DNA from: JBKBII01 sp046299415 | Lineage (GTDB): Bacteria > Pseudomonadota > Gammaproteobacteria > Ectothiorhodospirales > Ectothiorhodospiraceae | Length of the DNA: 64,000 nucleotides | Direction: 5' to 3' | Assembly (NCBI GenBank): GCA_046299415.1 | Contig: JBKBII010000004.1 | Location: 62,001-126,000 of the forward strand | Shown: piece after piece, positions 42,678-52,300 of the stretch | Layout: every line of letters begins with the position of its first letter | Position numbering within the stretch: position 1 is the first letter of the stretch | Notes under the pieces: model-generated | Database searches by the model: none | Told to the model about the DNA's origin: nothing | The model's input: the letters and a program-made list of their open reading frames with translations, nothing else | Translations under genes and position numbers: made by a program

Positions 42678-43121
42678 GTGATCGTGCTGATCCAGCGCGT
42701 GACCCGCGCTGCCGTCCGTGTCGAGGGCGAAACGGTGGGCTCGATCGGCGCCGGGCTGTTGGCGCTGGTTGCGATCGAGCAGACGGATGTGGAAGCTACG
42801 ACCGGACGCGCCGCCGAGCGCTTGTTGCGCTATCGGGTGTTTACCGACCAGCGCGGGCGAATGGGCCGTGCGCTGATCGATACCGGCGGGGGGCTGTTGC
42901 TGGTTCCGCAGTTCACCTTGGCCGCCGACACTCGCAGGGGCTTGCGACCTGATTTTACGCCGGCAGCGCCTCCCGAGCATGCACGGGCACTGTTTGGCAG
43001 CCTGCTTGATACGGCCCGTGAACGCCACGCGGGAGTGGTTGCCGCCGGGCGCTTCGGGGCGGATATGCAGGTCGAGCTGATCAACGATGGGCCGGTGACG
43101 TTTCTTCTCAATATCTCCTGA
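42678..43121 (+). CDS. dtd: D-aminoacyl-tRNA deacylase
   Basis: This 147-residue protein matches DTD: an I-Q-R-V-T-R-A-A-V N-terminus, the P-Q-F-T-L active-site loop near residue 76 (usually S/P-Q-F-T-L) and the N-D-G-P-V-T motif near the C-terminus. It hydrolyses D-amino acids and glycine mischarged on tRNA. The GTG start at 42678 has GGGAGG six bases upstream. Confidence 0.95.
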   Translation: MIVLIQRVTRAAVRVEGETVGSIGAGLLALVAIEQTDVEATTGRAAERLLRYRVFTDQRGRMGRALIDTGGGLLLVPQFTLAADTRRGLRPDFTPAAPPEHARALFGSLLDTARERHAGVVAAGRFGADMQVELINDGPVTFLLNIS

Positions 43122-43310
43122 ATCAGCTTCGATTTGGTTCGCAACGGCTCGACTCGGATTGAGTCGAGTCGATCCAGATGATGCGACTGTTCCGCGGCGG
43201 GGCTCAGACGCGATCCCATCGTTCGCGGCGCAAGCCGTCGTCGCCGTGGCATCCCATCGGAGAAGGCATGATCCTGCGCGAGCTGATCTGGCCGATTGCG
43301 GGCGACGGTC

Positions 43311-43316
43311 TATACT
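43311..43316 (+). promoter_or_regulatory. -10-like box placed six bases before a start codon
   Basis: TATACT at 43311-43316 ends six bases before the ATG at 43323. Transcription from it would start at or next to the ATG, that is, give a leaderless mRNA. No Shine-Dalgarno is present before this ATG. No good -35 is seen. Confidence 0.4.
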
Positions 43317-43322
43317 CGTGGC

Positions 43323-43577
43323 ATGGAGATTAACGCGTTTCAGAATGGTGTGGCGGGGCTTGGCAAGAGCCAGAATCGTCTGGGCGAAGCCGCGCAGACG
43401 ATTGCCTCCGCGGGCGTCGCAGGCAATCAGCAGCGGGAAGGGCAGATCATCGGGAGCGGAGAGACGCTTCGCGCACTGGTCAGTCTCGGCGAAATCGAAA
43501 ACATGGCCGCTACTAATGCTCGCGTAATCAAGACGGCCGATGACATGCTCGGATTCTTGCTCGATACACGAGCATGA
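43323..43577 (+). CDS. small FlgB/FlgC-like flagellar rod-type protein
   Basis: This protein of about 84 residues looks like a miniature flagellar rod protein. The N-terminus (M-E-I-N-A-F then G-L-G-K-S-Q-N-R-L-x-E-A-A-Q-T-I-A-S-A) recalls the rod-protein N-terminal helix. The C-terminus (L-G-E-I-E-N-M-A-A-T-N-A-R-V-I-K-T-A-D-D-M-L) recalls the basal-body rod C-terminal motif. The whole middle of a FlgC is missing, so it may be a stand-alone variant rather than a structural rod subunit. The ATG at 43323 has no ribosome binding site but a -10-like box just upstream. No other flagellar gene is nearby. Confidence 0.7.
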   Translation: MEINAFQNGVAGLGKSQNRLGEAAQTIASAGVAGNQQREGQIIGSGETLRALVSLGEIENMAATNARVIKTADDMLGFLLDTRA

Positions 43578-43857
43578 GTTGTCGCGAGCATGGCCCGAGC
43601 TGAAGAGTGGGCGCGGTGAACTGGTTTTGAGAGTGTTGCGATTGGTGGGGCGTAATCAAGGCGCATCCCGCGGGCGTGTTCGGTCTCTTTCGTAGGACGC
43701 CGTTCATCGGCGTAGAGTTGCAGGCAGTGCGAGGCTCGATGCGGTGGCGAAAAACGCTCGTCAATGAGCAAATCAGTCATGAGTCGAGACCGGCGAAAAC
43801 ATGGTGATATTGGAGGCTAGCCTGATCGGCTAGCTTCAAGGATGACAAGGTGCTCCT

Positions 43858-44700
43858 GTGGCGATTGATCTTGCGCTGGGTACGACTACGCTAAACCCGA
43901 GCTCCGGCACACCGCTCCGACCGTCATCGTCGGAGCGCTTGGGGTTTGTGGTCGAGGGGGAGTCGCGCCCAAGTGTGGTTCCCGAAAGCTCTCGTCCCGT
44001 GCGCCCTGCTGATGAAAGCGCTGAGCGCCGCGCTTTCGATGCGCGTGATGCGCAACGAGGCGAGCGGGATGCGTCGGCCGCACCGACGAGGGGCAGTGCC
44101 GATTCCAGTCGTGGTCAACCGACTGGTGACGTCGATGCACAAACGCTGGCGGCGCGGCTCCGTATTGACACCGCTCGCGTCGCTTCGCTGGTGGCGCCGT
44201 CCACTTCCGGAGAGACCGACTCGGCACCTGTCGCGAGCTTCGGTTCGTCATTCAACGATGGCGTCGGCGATGGCTTGAACGCAAGGCGCGACAGCGCTCG
44301 CGCAGCGGTCGTTATCGACGGCCCGAGTGATCGGGAGTCGGACGGCCAGGTCGCTCGCCTGGCCGATGGTGAGGTTGAGTCCGCAGTGGAGTCGCCATCG
44401 CCACAACAGGGACCATCGGCCTCGATCGCGGGCAGCCGCTTGGATGAGCCTCCGACGACAACGGCGCAGAGCCCAGTGGCTGCACGTGACTCGGCTGTTG
44501 CGCGAGATTCGACGGCTGCCGATGAACTGCGCGAAAACCAGGCGAGGGTCGATGCGGCGCGTGAGGAGCGTGCTCGACAGGTCGAGGACCAGGCCTTCCG
44601 TTCGGCGGGTGTCGAGGCTCTGCAGCGTCGTATCGACTTCGCCGTGCAGTTGGCCAATCCGTTTGAGCCAGCGAGACGTGAGCTCAACGTGTTCGTTTGA
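43858..44700 (+). CDS. low-complexity protein of unknown function with C-terminal coiled coil
   Basis: I do not recognise this gene. The 280-residue product begins at a GTG with AAGG about eight bases upstream. Residues 15-225 are rich in Ser, Ala, Asp, Arg, Pro and Gly and probably disordered. Residues 225-265 (E-L-R-E-N-Q-A-R-V-D and following) form a likely coiled coil, followed by a more conserved-looking end with F-A-V-Q-L-A-N-P-F. No signal peptide is seen. The layout is loosely like small flagellar accessory or hook-length-type proteins, and it follows the FlgC-like gene by 280 bases; this link is inference from position only. Confidence 0.6.
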   Translation: MAIDLALGTTTLNPSSGTPLRPSSSERLGFVVEGESRPSVVPESSRPVRPADESAERRAFDARDAQRGERDASAAPTRGSADSSRGQPTGDVDAQTLAARLRIDTARVASLVAPSTSGETDSAPVASFGSSFNDGVGDGLNARRDSARAAVVIDGPSDRESDGQVARLADGEVESAVESPSPQQGPSASIAGSRLDEPPTTTAQSPVAARDSAVARDSTAADELRENQARVDAAREERARQVEDQAFRSAGVEALQRRIDFAVQLANPFEPARRELNVFV

Positions 44701-45802
44701 TGGCTTCGGCGCGTTTGTCTCGTTCGCCTCATGTGGCGCTCGTGTTGACCTTCGCGCACTCGATCGCGTCCACGCGGAGTGCGCTGCGAGCGCGAATTGA
44801 GCCGCGTAGGTTTGGGCTGGGCGATTGCGTCCATTGGGGTTGTGTCCAGTGGGGCGTTTCGAAGTACCTCCAATGTTGGATGGCGGGGCCCGATTCGCAA
44901 TGTCGGCTGCATCGAGCTCGTTCTTCTGTCGGTCCGTGTTCGCGCGGAGTCTACGGCTTGATGCGCTTTAAACGGGTTGGTCGTGACGATACGGTCGGGA
45001 GTGGCCGGGGTGGAATGCGAAGCCATCCACCGATGGCGCCGCGACGTTCGCTCCGACGCCTCCTTACTTTAATCACGACCCTCAATCACGACCTCGGGAC
45101 GTCGAAAGGTGACCCGCGCCAATGAATTTGCAACCGTTTGCTGCGTTGACGTCCGGCGGTTCGTGCGCCTGAGTTTCTCGCTCTTGTCGATGTTTGCCGA
45201 TCCTCGCTGGGACCTGCGGCTCGGCGACCCGGAGCGTGGATCAATCTTTCGAGGGCTCGACGCAATCGGGAGGTGACGTGTTTGGGCTTGCACGATCGCG
45301 TCTTCGGTGAGTCCCCGTTGATGCTCGTCCGGCATCGCTCTGTGCTCGTTGTGCCGACTTTTGCTTGCTCGCAGGGATGCCACGCGGGTGCATCCGCGTG
45401 GCGGTTTCTGTCCGTGAGGTTTGCGGGTGAGTCGGTGGCGGGAACCTTACAGGCTGTAGCGGTTCACAGGTGCTCTTTCTTGCATCAGAAATGCGCTGTC
45501 CGATCGACCCGGTCGATCATGCGTTCAAGTCGTGAGGGTCCTACGATGTCGTCGGCGCAAACAACGCGTCGACGCCAGAACCGGTGGCGATCGTGTTTGC
45601 CGCGATCGACGCTCGCCTAGGGGTCTGCGAGGAGGCCGAGACCGGTTGCCTGAAGCAGGACGCTTGGTTGTGGGCCGGTGGCTGCACGCAATCGCGTCGC
45701 ATGATCGGGCTTCATGACCTGACCGTATGACTCAGCGGTGCTTAAAACGGCCAGCAACGGGCAGTGTTTCTTTTTTTTCATCCCCAAGATTCGAGGTGAT
45801 GC
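44701..45802. other. long gene-poor region upstream of hemH
   Basis: About 1.1 kb with no supported gene. It contains one strong hairpin (45379-45402) and a poly-T tract at about 45771-45778 shortly before hemH. Confidence 0.4.
45379..45402. terminator. strong hairpin, possible terminator
   Basis: GCCACGCGG (45379-45387) pairs perfectly with CCGCGTGGC (45394-45402) around a six-base loop. Only a poor T-run (GGTTTCTG) follows, so it may be another kind of RNA structure or a protein site. Confidence 0.4.
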
Positions 45803-46990
45803 ATGGACTACGCCGGTCAGCTCCATTACGCGCACGGACGCCGCCCTCGCTTGGGCTTATTGCTGACCAATCTGGGTACACCAGATGCGCCAACCAAATC
45901 GGCGTTGCGGCGCTATTTGGCGGAGTTCCTCTGGGATCCTCGCGTCGTCGAGGTGCCTCGCCCGATTTGGTGGTTGATCCTGAACGGCATCATCTTGAAC
46001 ACTCGACCGGCGAGAAGCGCCGCGGCCTATGCTTCAGTATGGACCGACGAGGGCTCACCGTTGATGGTGATCAGTGAGCGCCAGCTCGAGGGCGTGCTTC
46101 AGCGCCTCGGTGGTGTGCGTTGTGACGTGCCTCGCGGCGAAGAATCGCCGTCGAGCTCGACCGATGTGGGGAGCCTTGCGGGCGATGCTCCGGTGGTGGG
46201 TGCGTTGGGGATGCGGTACGGCCGGCCGTCGATCGCTCGCGGACTGCGTGCGCTGCGCCAGGCCGGGGCCGAACGCGTCGTCGTCTTGCCGCTGTATCCG
46301 CAGTATTCAGCGGCCACCGTTGGCTCGACATTTGATTCGGTTGCAGAGGCCTTGCGACGGGAGCGCTGGGTGCCCGAGCTGCATTTCGTCTCGGGTTATG
46401 ACCTCGAAGAGGACTACATCGACGCGGTTGCGGGCTCGATCCGTGAGTATTGGGCCGAGCATCCGCCGGGTGAATGCTTGTTGTTCTCGTTTCATGGCGT
46501 ACCGAAGCGTTATTTGCTCGCGGGCGATCCTTATCATTGCCAGTGCCACCGCACGGCGCGTTTGGTCGCTGAGCGGCTGGGTCTGTCTCCCGAGCGTTAT
46601 CGCGTGAGTTTTCAGTCTCGCTTTGGACGCGAGGAATGGATCAAGCCCTACACTGACGAGACGCTCAAGGCGATGCCGGGCGACGGGATCCGCTCTGTCG
46701 ACGTGGTCTGCCCGGGGTTTTCGGCCGATTGTTTGGAGACAATTGAGGAAATCGGAGAGGAAAATCGCGAGTATTTCATGGAGGCAGGTGGCGAACGCTA
46801 CGCGTACATCCCGGCGCTCAATGATCGTCCTGCGCACCTCGACGCGCTTGCGGGTATCGTGCAGAGAGTCTTTGATGGCTGGCGTGGTGCGGAGGCGGCT
46901 GCAGTCGCAGCGGCCTCGGTTTCAGCCGAGCGCGCCCGCGTCGTTGCGGCGGAACGCGATTATCCGTTGCCGCCGACCGCCGGCGCCTGA
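45803..46990 (+). CDS. hemH: ferrochelatase
   Basis: This 395-residue enzyme inserts iron into protoporphyrin IX, the last step of haem synthesis. It has the L-T-N-L-G-T-P-D-A-P N-terminus, M-R-Y-G-R-P-S-I near residue 137, P-L-Y-P-Q-Y-S, the catalytic histidine in F-S-F-H-G-V-P near 233, Y-Q-S/F-Q-S-R-F-G-type segment, and E-T-I-E-E-I. Compared with typical bacterial ferrochelatases of about 340-370 residues it has a polar insert of about 20 residues around 110-132 and an Ala-rich C-terminal tail. AGGTG precedes the ATG. Confidence 0.95.
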   Translation: MDYAGQLHYAHGRRPRLGLLLTNLGTPDAPTKSALRRYLAEFLWDPRVVEVPRPIWWLILNGIILNTRPARSAAAYASVWTDEGSPLMVISERQLEGVLQRLGGVRCDVPRGEESPSSSTDVGSLAGDAPVVGALGMRYGRPSIARGLRALRQAGAERVVVLPLYPQYSAATVGSTFDSVAEALRRERWVPELHFVSGYDLEEDYIDAVAGSIREYWAEHPPGECLLFSFHGVPKRYLLAGDPYHCQCHRTARLVAERLGLSPERYRVSFQSRFGREEWIKPYTDETLKAMPGDGIRSVDVVCPGFSADCLETIEEIGEENREYFMEAGGERYAYIPALNDRPAHLDALAGIVQRVFDGWRGAEAAAVAAASVSAERARVVAAERDYPLPPTAGA

Positions 46991-47231
46991 TTTGTGGGCT
47001 TCGATGGTTTTCGGGTCGAGTGCCTTGGCTCGACGTTCTGATGAACGATCGTTTGGGTCGGAGCACAGGTTGGTGAATTTGAGGCAAACCGATGAGGATC
47101 GCCTATCGTGAATGACGCTCGTGGACGAGGCGCATAACAAGCGAAGGACAGCCGGGATGGGTAATGGATACCGGGCAAGCGTTGGCGACGATCGAGGTTC
47201 ATCGGCGTCGTGTTGTGAGCACGGCAACAAA

Positions 47232-48077
47232 ATGCAAGCGAAGGCGTTGCGGTTGCCCATCGGTCTGGTCGTCATCGGCGATGAGATTCTTTCGGGCAAG
47301 CGGCGCGACCGGCACTTCGCGGCCCTGCTCGAGCTCTGCGTCGAGCGCAATCTGGGAATCGATTTCGTCCGTTACGTTGGCGACGACTTCGATGAGCTCA
47401 CACAGACCTTTCGCGAGACTTTATCGTGGGTAGAGCGAGCACGGGCATCGGGTGCGGTTCCGACGGTGTTGTCGTTCGGTGGGATCGGTGCAACGCCTGA
47501 TGACCGGACGCGTCCGGCGCTGGCTGCGGCTGGTGGTGTAGCGCTCGAGCGTCAGCCCGAAGCCGTGCGGCTTCTGGAAATACGCTTTGGTGCGGATGCG
47601 TATCCCGTTCGAATCCGCATGGCTGAAATGCCGCTGGGCGCGTCAATCGTGCCGAACCCCGTCAATCAGGTGCCCGGTGTGGCGTATCGGGATCATTTCC
47701 TGGTGCCGGGCTTCCCGAACATGGCGCAACCGATGTGTGCATGGGTGCTCGACCAGCGTCTGGCCGCGGTCGATCCCCGCCTGCGACCTCAGCGAATGGT
47801 CGAACGACGTTTGTGGGTGCGAGTTCCGGAGAGCCTGTTGGTGCCCGCCCTCGAGGTGATCGACACGCATCATCCCGACATTCGGTTGTCGAGTCTTCCG
47901 ACTCACCGCCACGGTGAACCGACGGTTGAGCTTGGCGTTCGAGGCACGGAATCGTCTGTTGCAGCTGCTTTCGACGCTCTGTGTAAAGCCCTCACCGCGC
48001 TGGATGTGAAGATGTCATTCGAAGCCGATGCGGGATTAATTGGCAGTGGCGGGCCCCCGGACGGCAACGACGCGTGA
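47232..48077 (+). CDS. molybdopterin-binding-domain protein, CinA N-terminal-like
   Basis: This protein of about 281 residues has the MoCF-binding fold of the CinA N-terminal half: I-G-L-V-V-I-G-D-E-I-L-S-G near residue 11, the V-G-D-D segment, F-G-G-I-G-A-T-P-D-D near residue 78, and N-P-V-N-Q-V-P-G with L-V-P-G-F-P further on. The nicotinamide mononucleotide deamidase domain of full CinA is absent. Its substrate is unknown; stand-alone members may act in nucleotide metabolism. The ATG at 47232 has only a weak ribosome binding site, and the frame continues upstream without protein character. Confidence 0.85.
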   Translation: MQAKALRLPIGLVVIGDEILSGKRRDRHFAALLELCVERNLGIDFVRYVGDDFDELTQTFRETLSWVERARASGAVPTVLSFGGIGATPDDRTRPALAAAGGVALERQPEAVRLLEIRFGADAYPVRIRMAEMPLGASIVPNPVNQVPGVAYRDHFLVPGFPNMAQPMCAWVLDQRLAAVDPRLRPQRMVERRLWVRVPESLLVPALEVIDTHHPDIRLSSLPTHRHGEPTVELGVRGTESSVAAAFDALCKALTALDVKMSFEADAGLIGSGGPPDGNDA

Positions 48078-48239
48078 GTTCACTCGCGCTGCGTAGTGTC
48101 GGTGTTCAGGCCGAACAACGAAGCGACGGCCGCGGGGTTGCCCGGCGGAGTCCTGAGCAGTGGATTTCTGAGCGCAGCGTGTCTGGGTCGCGCAGCGACA
48201 ATCGCCTGTGCTCTGGTGTCGAATAGAGGTGGCCACAGT

Positions 48240-49115
48240 ATGAATCTAGCAGCAGCGTGTACTGGACTGCAGCTGACGGGTTTTGTGGTGCTTGATGATT
48301 GGCTCGATGCGCCGCTGTGTTCGGCTGCGCGAACGGCGCTGCACGCGCATCAGGAGGCTGGTCAGCTGCTGCCTGCGGGTCTAGGCCGAGCGGGTGCACG
48401 GACAGACTCGAAGCGCCGCGGCGATGTCATCATGTGGCTGCAGCCGTCCGGCGACGCCGCCGACGCCGGTGAACACGCAGGTGCTGTCGACGCGTCGTGG
48501 CTGATTTCATCGCCGCCTACTGGGGATGTCGTGTGGACAGCTGATGATTCGGTGCCACCCCCACGGTGCGTTGATCGCGTGTTGTGGACGCGTATCGAGG
48601 CGCTGCGCACGGCCTTGAATGCCGAGTTGTGGCTTGGATTATTCGATTTCGAGGCGCATTACGCGTGGTATCCGCCGGGCGCGCGCTACGAGCCTCATGT
48701 CGATCGCTTACGTCACGACGATCGACGGATGATCTCCGCCTTGATCTATTTGAATGACGATTGGCATGTGGCGCGTGATGGGGGCGCCCTGCGCTTGCAC
48801 TTGACCGCCGAACAGGCCTCGCATGCGCGTGGCCCGGATTCTGCAACGGCGCGATCGGATCGAATTTCGGCGGCTCATGCGATCCCCGTGACAGCGTTCG
48901 ATGACGCGTCCGTTGCGTGGGTTGATGGGGGTGGAATCGATGCCGAGGGCGTTGGCGATCCCCCAGACGCCCTGTGTCTCGATGTGGCGCCCCGCGCCGG
49001 ACGGCTCGTAATGTTCCGCTCCGATTTGATACGCCACGAGGTGCGCCCCGCCTTACGTGATCGATATTCGATCGCCATCTGGTTCAGACGCCGACCGATC
49101 AACTGCGTTGTGTAG
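48240..49115 (+). CDS. 2-oxoglutarate/Fe(II)-dependent oxygenase
   Basis: This protein of about 291 residues has a double-stranded beta-helix oxygenase fold. The H-x-D iron motif lies in E-P-H-V-D-R near residue 145, followed by I-S-A-L-I-Y-L-N-D-D-W typical of SM-20/PKHD-type oxygenases. The distal H in R-H-E-V and the 2-oxoglutarate arginine in R-Y-S-I-A-I-W-F lie near the C-terminus. About 35 residues between the two halves (around 190-225) are an insert. The substrate is unknown. The ATG at 48240 has AGAGG upstream. It converges with tamB. Confidence 0.85.
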   Translation: MNLAAACTGLQLTGFVVLDDWLDAPLCSAARTALHAHQEAGQLLPAGLGRAGARTDSKRRGDVIMWLQPSGDAADAGEHAGAVDASWLISSPPTGDVVWTADDSVPPPRCVDRVLWTRIEALRTALNAELWLGLFDFEAHYAWYPPGARYEPHVDRLRHDDRRMISALIYLNDDWHVARDGGALRLHLTAEQASHARGPDSATARSDRISAAHAIPVTAFDDASVAWVDGGGIDAEGVGDPPDALCLDVAPRAGRLVMFRSDLIRHEVRPALRDRYSIAIWFRRRPINCVV

Positions 49116-49307
49116 GGCCGAGGGTCTTGTCCGTCGATCGCCTGCGGTCGGCGGCGTGATGTCCGAGTCGCCTGACTGTATGAGGAAGCCTGACGCGGTT
49201 CGACGATCGCATCAGCCCATTCGGGTGTCTCGATGTGGCGCGCCGCGCCCCCGCAAACGCGAATGTTGGACATCGCACCGAGCTCATAAAGGGTCTCCGC
49301 AAGCGTC

Positions 49308-52300
49308 TCAGCGTTCGAAGCGATAAAGAAACTCGATGCCTTGGCCGCGAGTGCCGGAGCTGGTCTCGATCGCCAGCGATCGTGTGAGCTCGTAGCGCAA
49401 CAGGACGAGTTGCGACTGATCGAAGAGGCCTGCCGAGTAGCGCAGCAGCAGCGACGGCGACAGATACTTCCCGATGGAAAAGGCAGCTTGATCGAGGCCG
49501 TTTTCCCCGCTGACGCCGAATTCGTCGAATCCAAGCTCTTCGCCAATCCGATTGGTGACGCCGGCGGCTTGTTCGAGTCCGAAGGTCGCAGCGGCGCCGG
49601 CTATGATGTTGCCTTCTTCGGCGGACGCGCCCGAAAGGGGGCGGCCCGTGATCAGGAACGACATCGCTTCGGTGTCGTCCATCGGCGGTTGCGAAACGAC
49701 GCGTGAGCGCAGATCGGTGGGGGTGCCACCGACTTCAACACCAACGGTCACGTCGAATCGGCGCACCGTTCGTGCCGCGTAGATGTCAAGATCTGGCGTG
49801 TCTGCGGGCCCTTGAAACAGAATCGTTCCGCGCTGGATGCGGAGGTCTTGACCGTAGGCGCGGTAAGCGCCTTCCGGGATCGAGATTTCACCGAATAGCC
49901 CCAGACCGCGTCCGGGTGCTTCGATGACTTCGAGGTCGCCGGCGAAGCGCGCCTCCAGGCCGAAGCCCTCGAAGCGAACATCGTCACCCAGAATCACTCG
50001 GATACGCGCGTCGATCGGTAAGCCACTGCCAAGGTCACGGTCCTCCTCTTGCCCGACGATGATCTCATCTGCCGAGACTCCGACTGATCCCGGTGGGAGA
50101 TCGGGCGGGAAGATTCGCGCGTGCGGGATGGTCAGCGTCCCGCGTAGCCGCAGCCCGGTGGCAGGCGCGAATGTAAGGCGTAACGCCGGGCTAATTTCAG
50201 CTTCGACGTCGGGACGGGCGACGGCCAGGAAGCGTTGGCCATCGACGGTGGCGTCGGCACTGAAGGCGCCGTCCTCACCAAAGCGTAATTCACCACCAAG
50301 GTCGAGCGCGCCACGCCCGGACTCGAGGCGGCCGCTCAGCCGCGCGAGCGAGGGCGATTCTACGGCGACCGTGAGCGCCGGGGCGCGCAGGTCGAGACCG
50401 GCCTCGGGAATTGTTGCAGCGAGGTCGGTTAGCTCAATGTTGCCGCCGGCGAGAGGGCTTGAGAGTGCGCCGTCGAGGCGCAGGTCGGCTTGAAATCGCC
50501 CGGCGAGGGATCGCACTTGCGGAATCAGGCCCTCGAATTGCGACAGATCAGGGAGACTCGCGGTCACGGCGCCGCGAATTCGTGGGACGTTGCCGAGTGT
50601 CGCGACGAGGTCGGTATTGATCCGGCCTTGATCGAATAGCTCGAGGCTGGCGCGTAATTCAGCATTATCGCCGCGCAGGCGGGCTGTGGCGTCGAGGGCA
50701 CCAAAGCTCAGGCGCTGAACCTGGTCACGAGCATCAAGAACGCGTAGCTGGCCGGGTCGGCCGCGCAGATTCGCATCGAGACCGAGCTGGCCCTGGGCGC
50801 CGATTCGAGCTTCGACTCGGGCATCGAGGCCGCCTTCGTTACCGCGCTCGAACTGCACATCAGCGGGCAGCAGATCGGCGATTTGTGCGAAGGAAAAGTC
50901 GCTGAGATCGACTGTGGCGTCGAGCCTGCCGTCGTCTTGCCGATCGGCGTCGAGACAGAGACTGGCTGTCGCCTGGGACAGGCAGAATCGTTGCAGGCGT
51001 TGGCGTTCGGCGGAAATCAACAGGGGCGCGCCGTCGGCGAGTTGCCAGGTGCCCGCCTGTGGTTGTGACAACGTCACGTTTGAAACTTCACCACGCCAGC
51101 GGGCCGAGTCGATCGACCAGCCTCCGGCCAGAGCGAGTGCCAGTTGGATGTCTTCTGGACCCGCGAAATCGACGCGGATGCGATGCGCGTCGCCACGCCC
51201 TTCGCCAATGATGCTCAACCGAGGAACGGTCTGATCGGCCACTTCGAGATCGCGCATTTCGAGATTGAGATTGAAGGGATCTCTCGGGCTGAGTCCGATG
51301 TTCGCGTCGAGCGTGAGGGCTTCGAGGCGAACATCGCCCGGCGCTTTGAGTTGGTTGACGCGCGCATTGAGTCGCATTTGCGGGGCGTCGCGAGGGCCGC
51401 GTAGGGCGGCCGTCACGCGTACGTCACCGCTCAATTGGGGGTCGATCGCCCCGAGTCGTGAGGCATTCAGTTCGGCGTCGAGTGCGAGGGCCTGGTCGAT
51501 TCGTCCCGCGACGCGTAGACGGTTATCGGCAAATGCAGCCTCGAGAGGTTCGATTTCGATCGTTTCGCCGTCGAGTCGAAAACGCCCTCGGGCGGTCAGC
51601 GGTTCGCCGCGGAACTGACCGCTCAAACGCTGAATGTCGATGGTCGCCTCAAGACGCTGCAAGGCTGAATCCGGCGTCGGCGCGCTGCCCGAGGGCCCTG
51701 ACGCCAGCCGCTCCTCGGCGACGTCGGCCGTCGAGGAAGCGCTCGATGCTTCGTTGGATGTTGCGCCCGACGTCGTGGTCGTTGGTGCTGTCTTGAATCG
51801 TCCCTCACCAGTGAGGGCAATCTCGTCGACTCGAAGGGTTTCGATCGCCTCGATCCCCGGCACGATGCGAGCGGCGATCAGTCGCTCGCCTTCGAGTTCG
51901 AACGACCACGGCAAGGTCTCGTCGAGTAGGGCCGTCGCGGCGAGTTCGAGGCGCCCATCGCCGGGCGTATTGATCCGCAGTCGCTCGAGGCGAGCACGCA
52001 GGCTGTTTGTGGCGGCGTCGTGCGTGACATCCGCTGCGGCGCTCAGTATGAGTTTGGCGTCATTCAGGACGATCTCGGTGTCGCGAATCACGCTGCGCGC
52101 GGTGGCCTGCTCCGGGTGATCGAGCGGTAGGCTGGCGGAAAGGTCGAGATAGGCTCGGGGGATTGCCAGTGCCCATTCCGCGGGCAGGAAGGCGCGCAGG
52201 TCGAAGTCCTGTGCGCTCAGCTGCAAGTCGGCTTCGATTTTTCCACGGCCGGCGCTCACGGAAAACGGCTCGCTGCCGGAGCGAGTGGCCGTGGCGCTGT

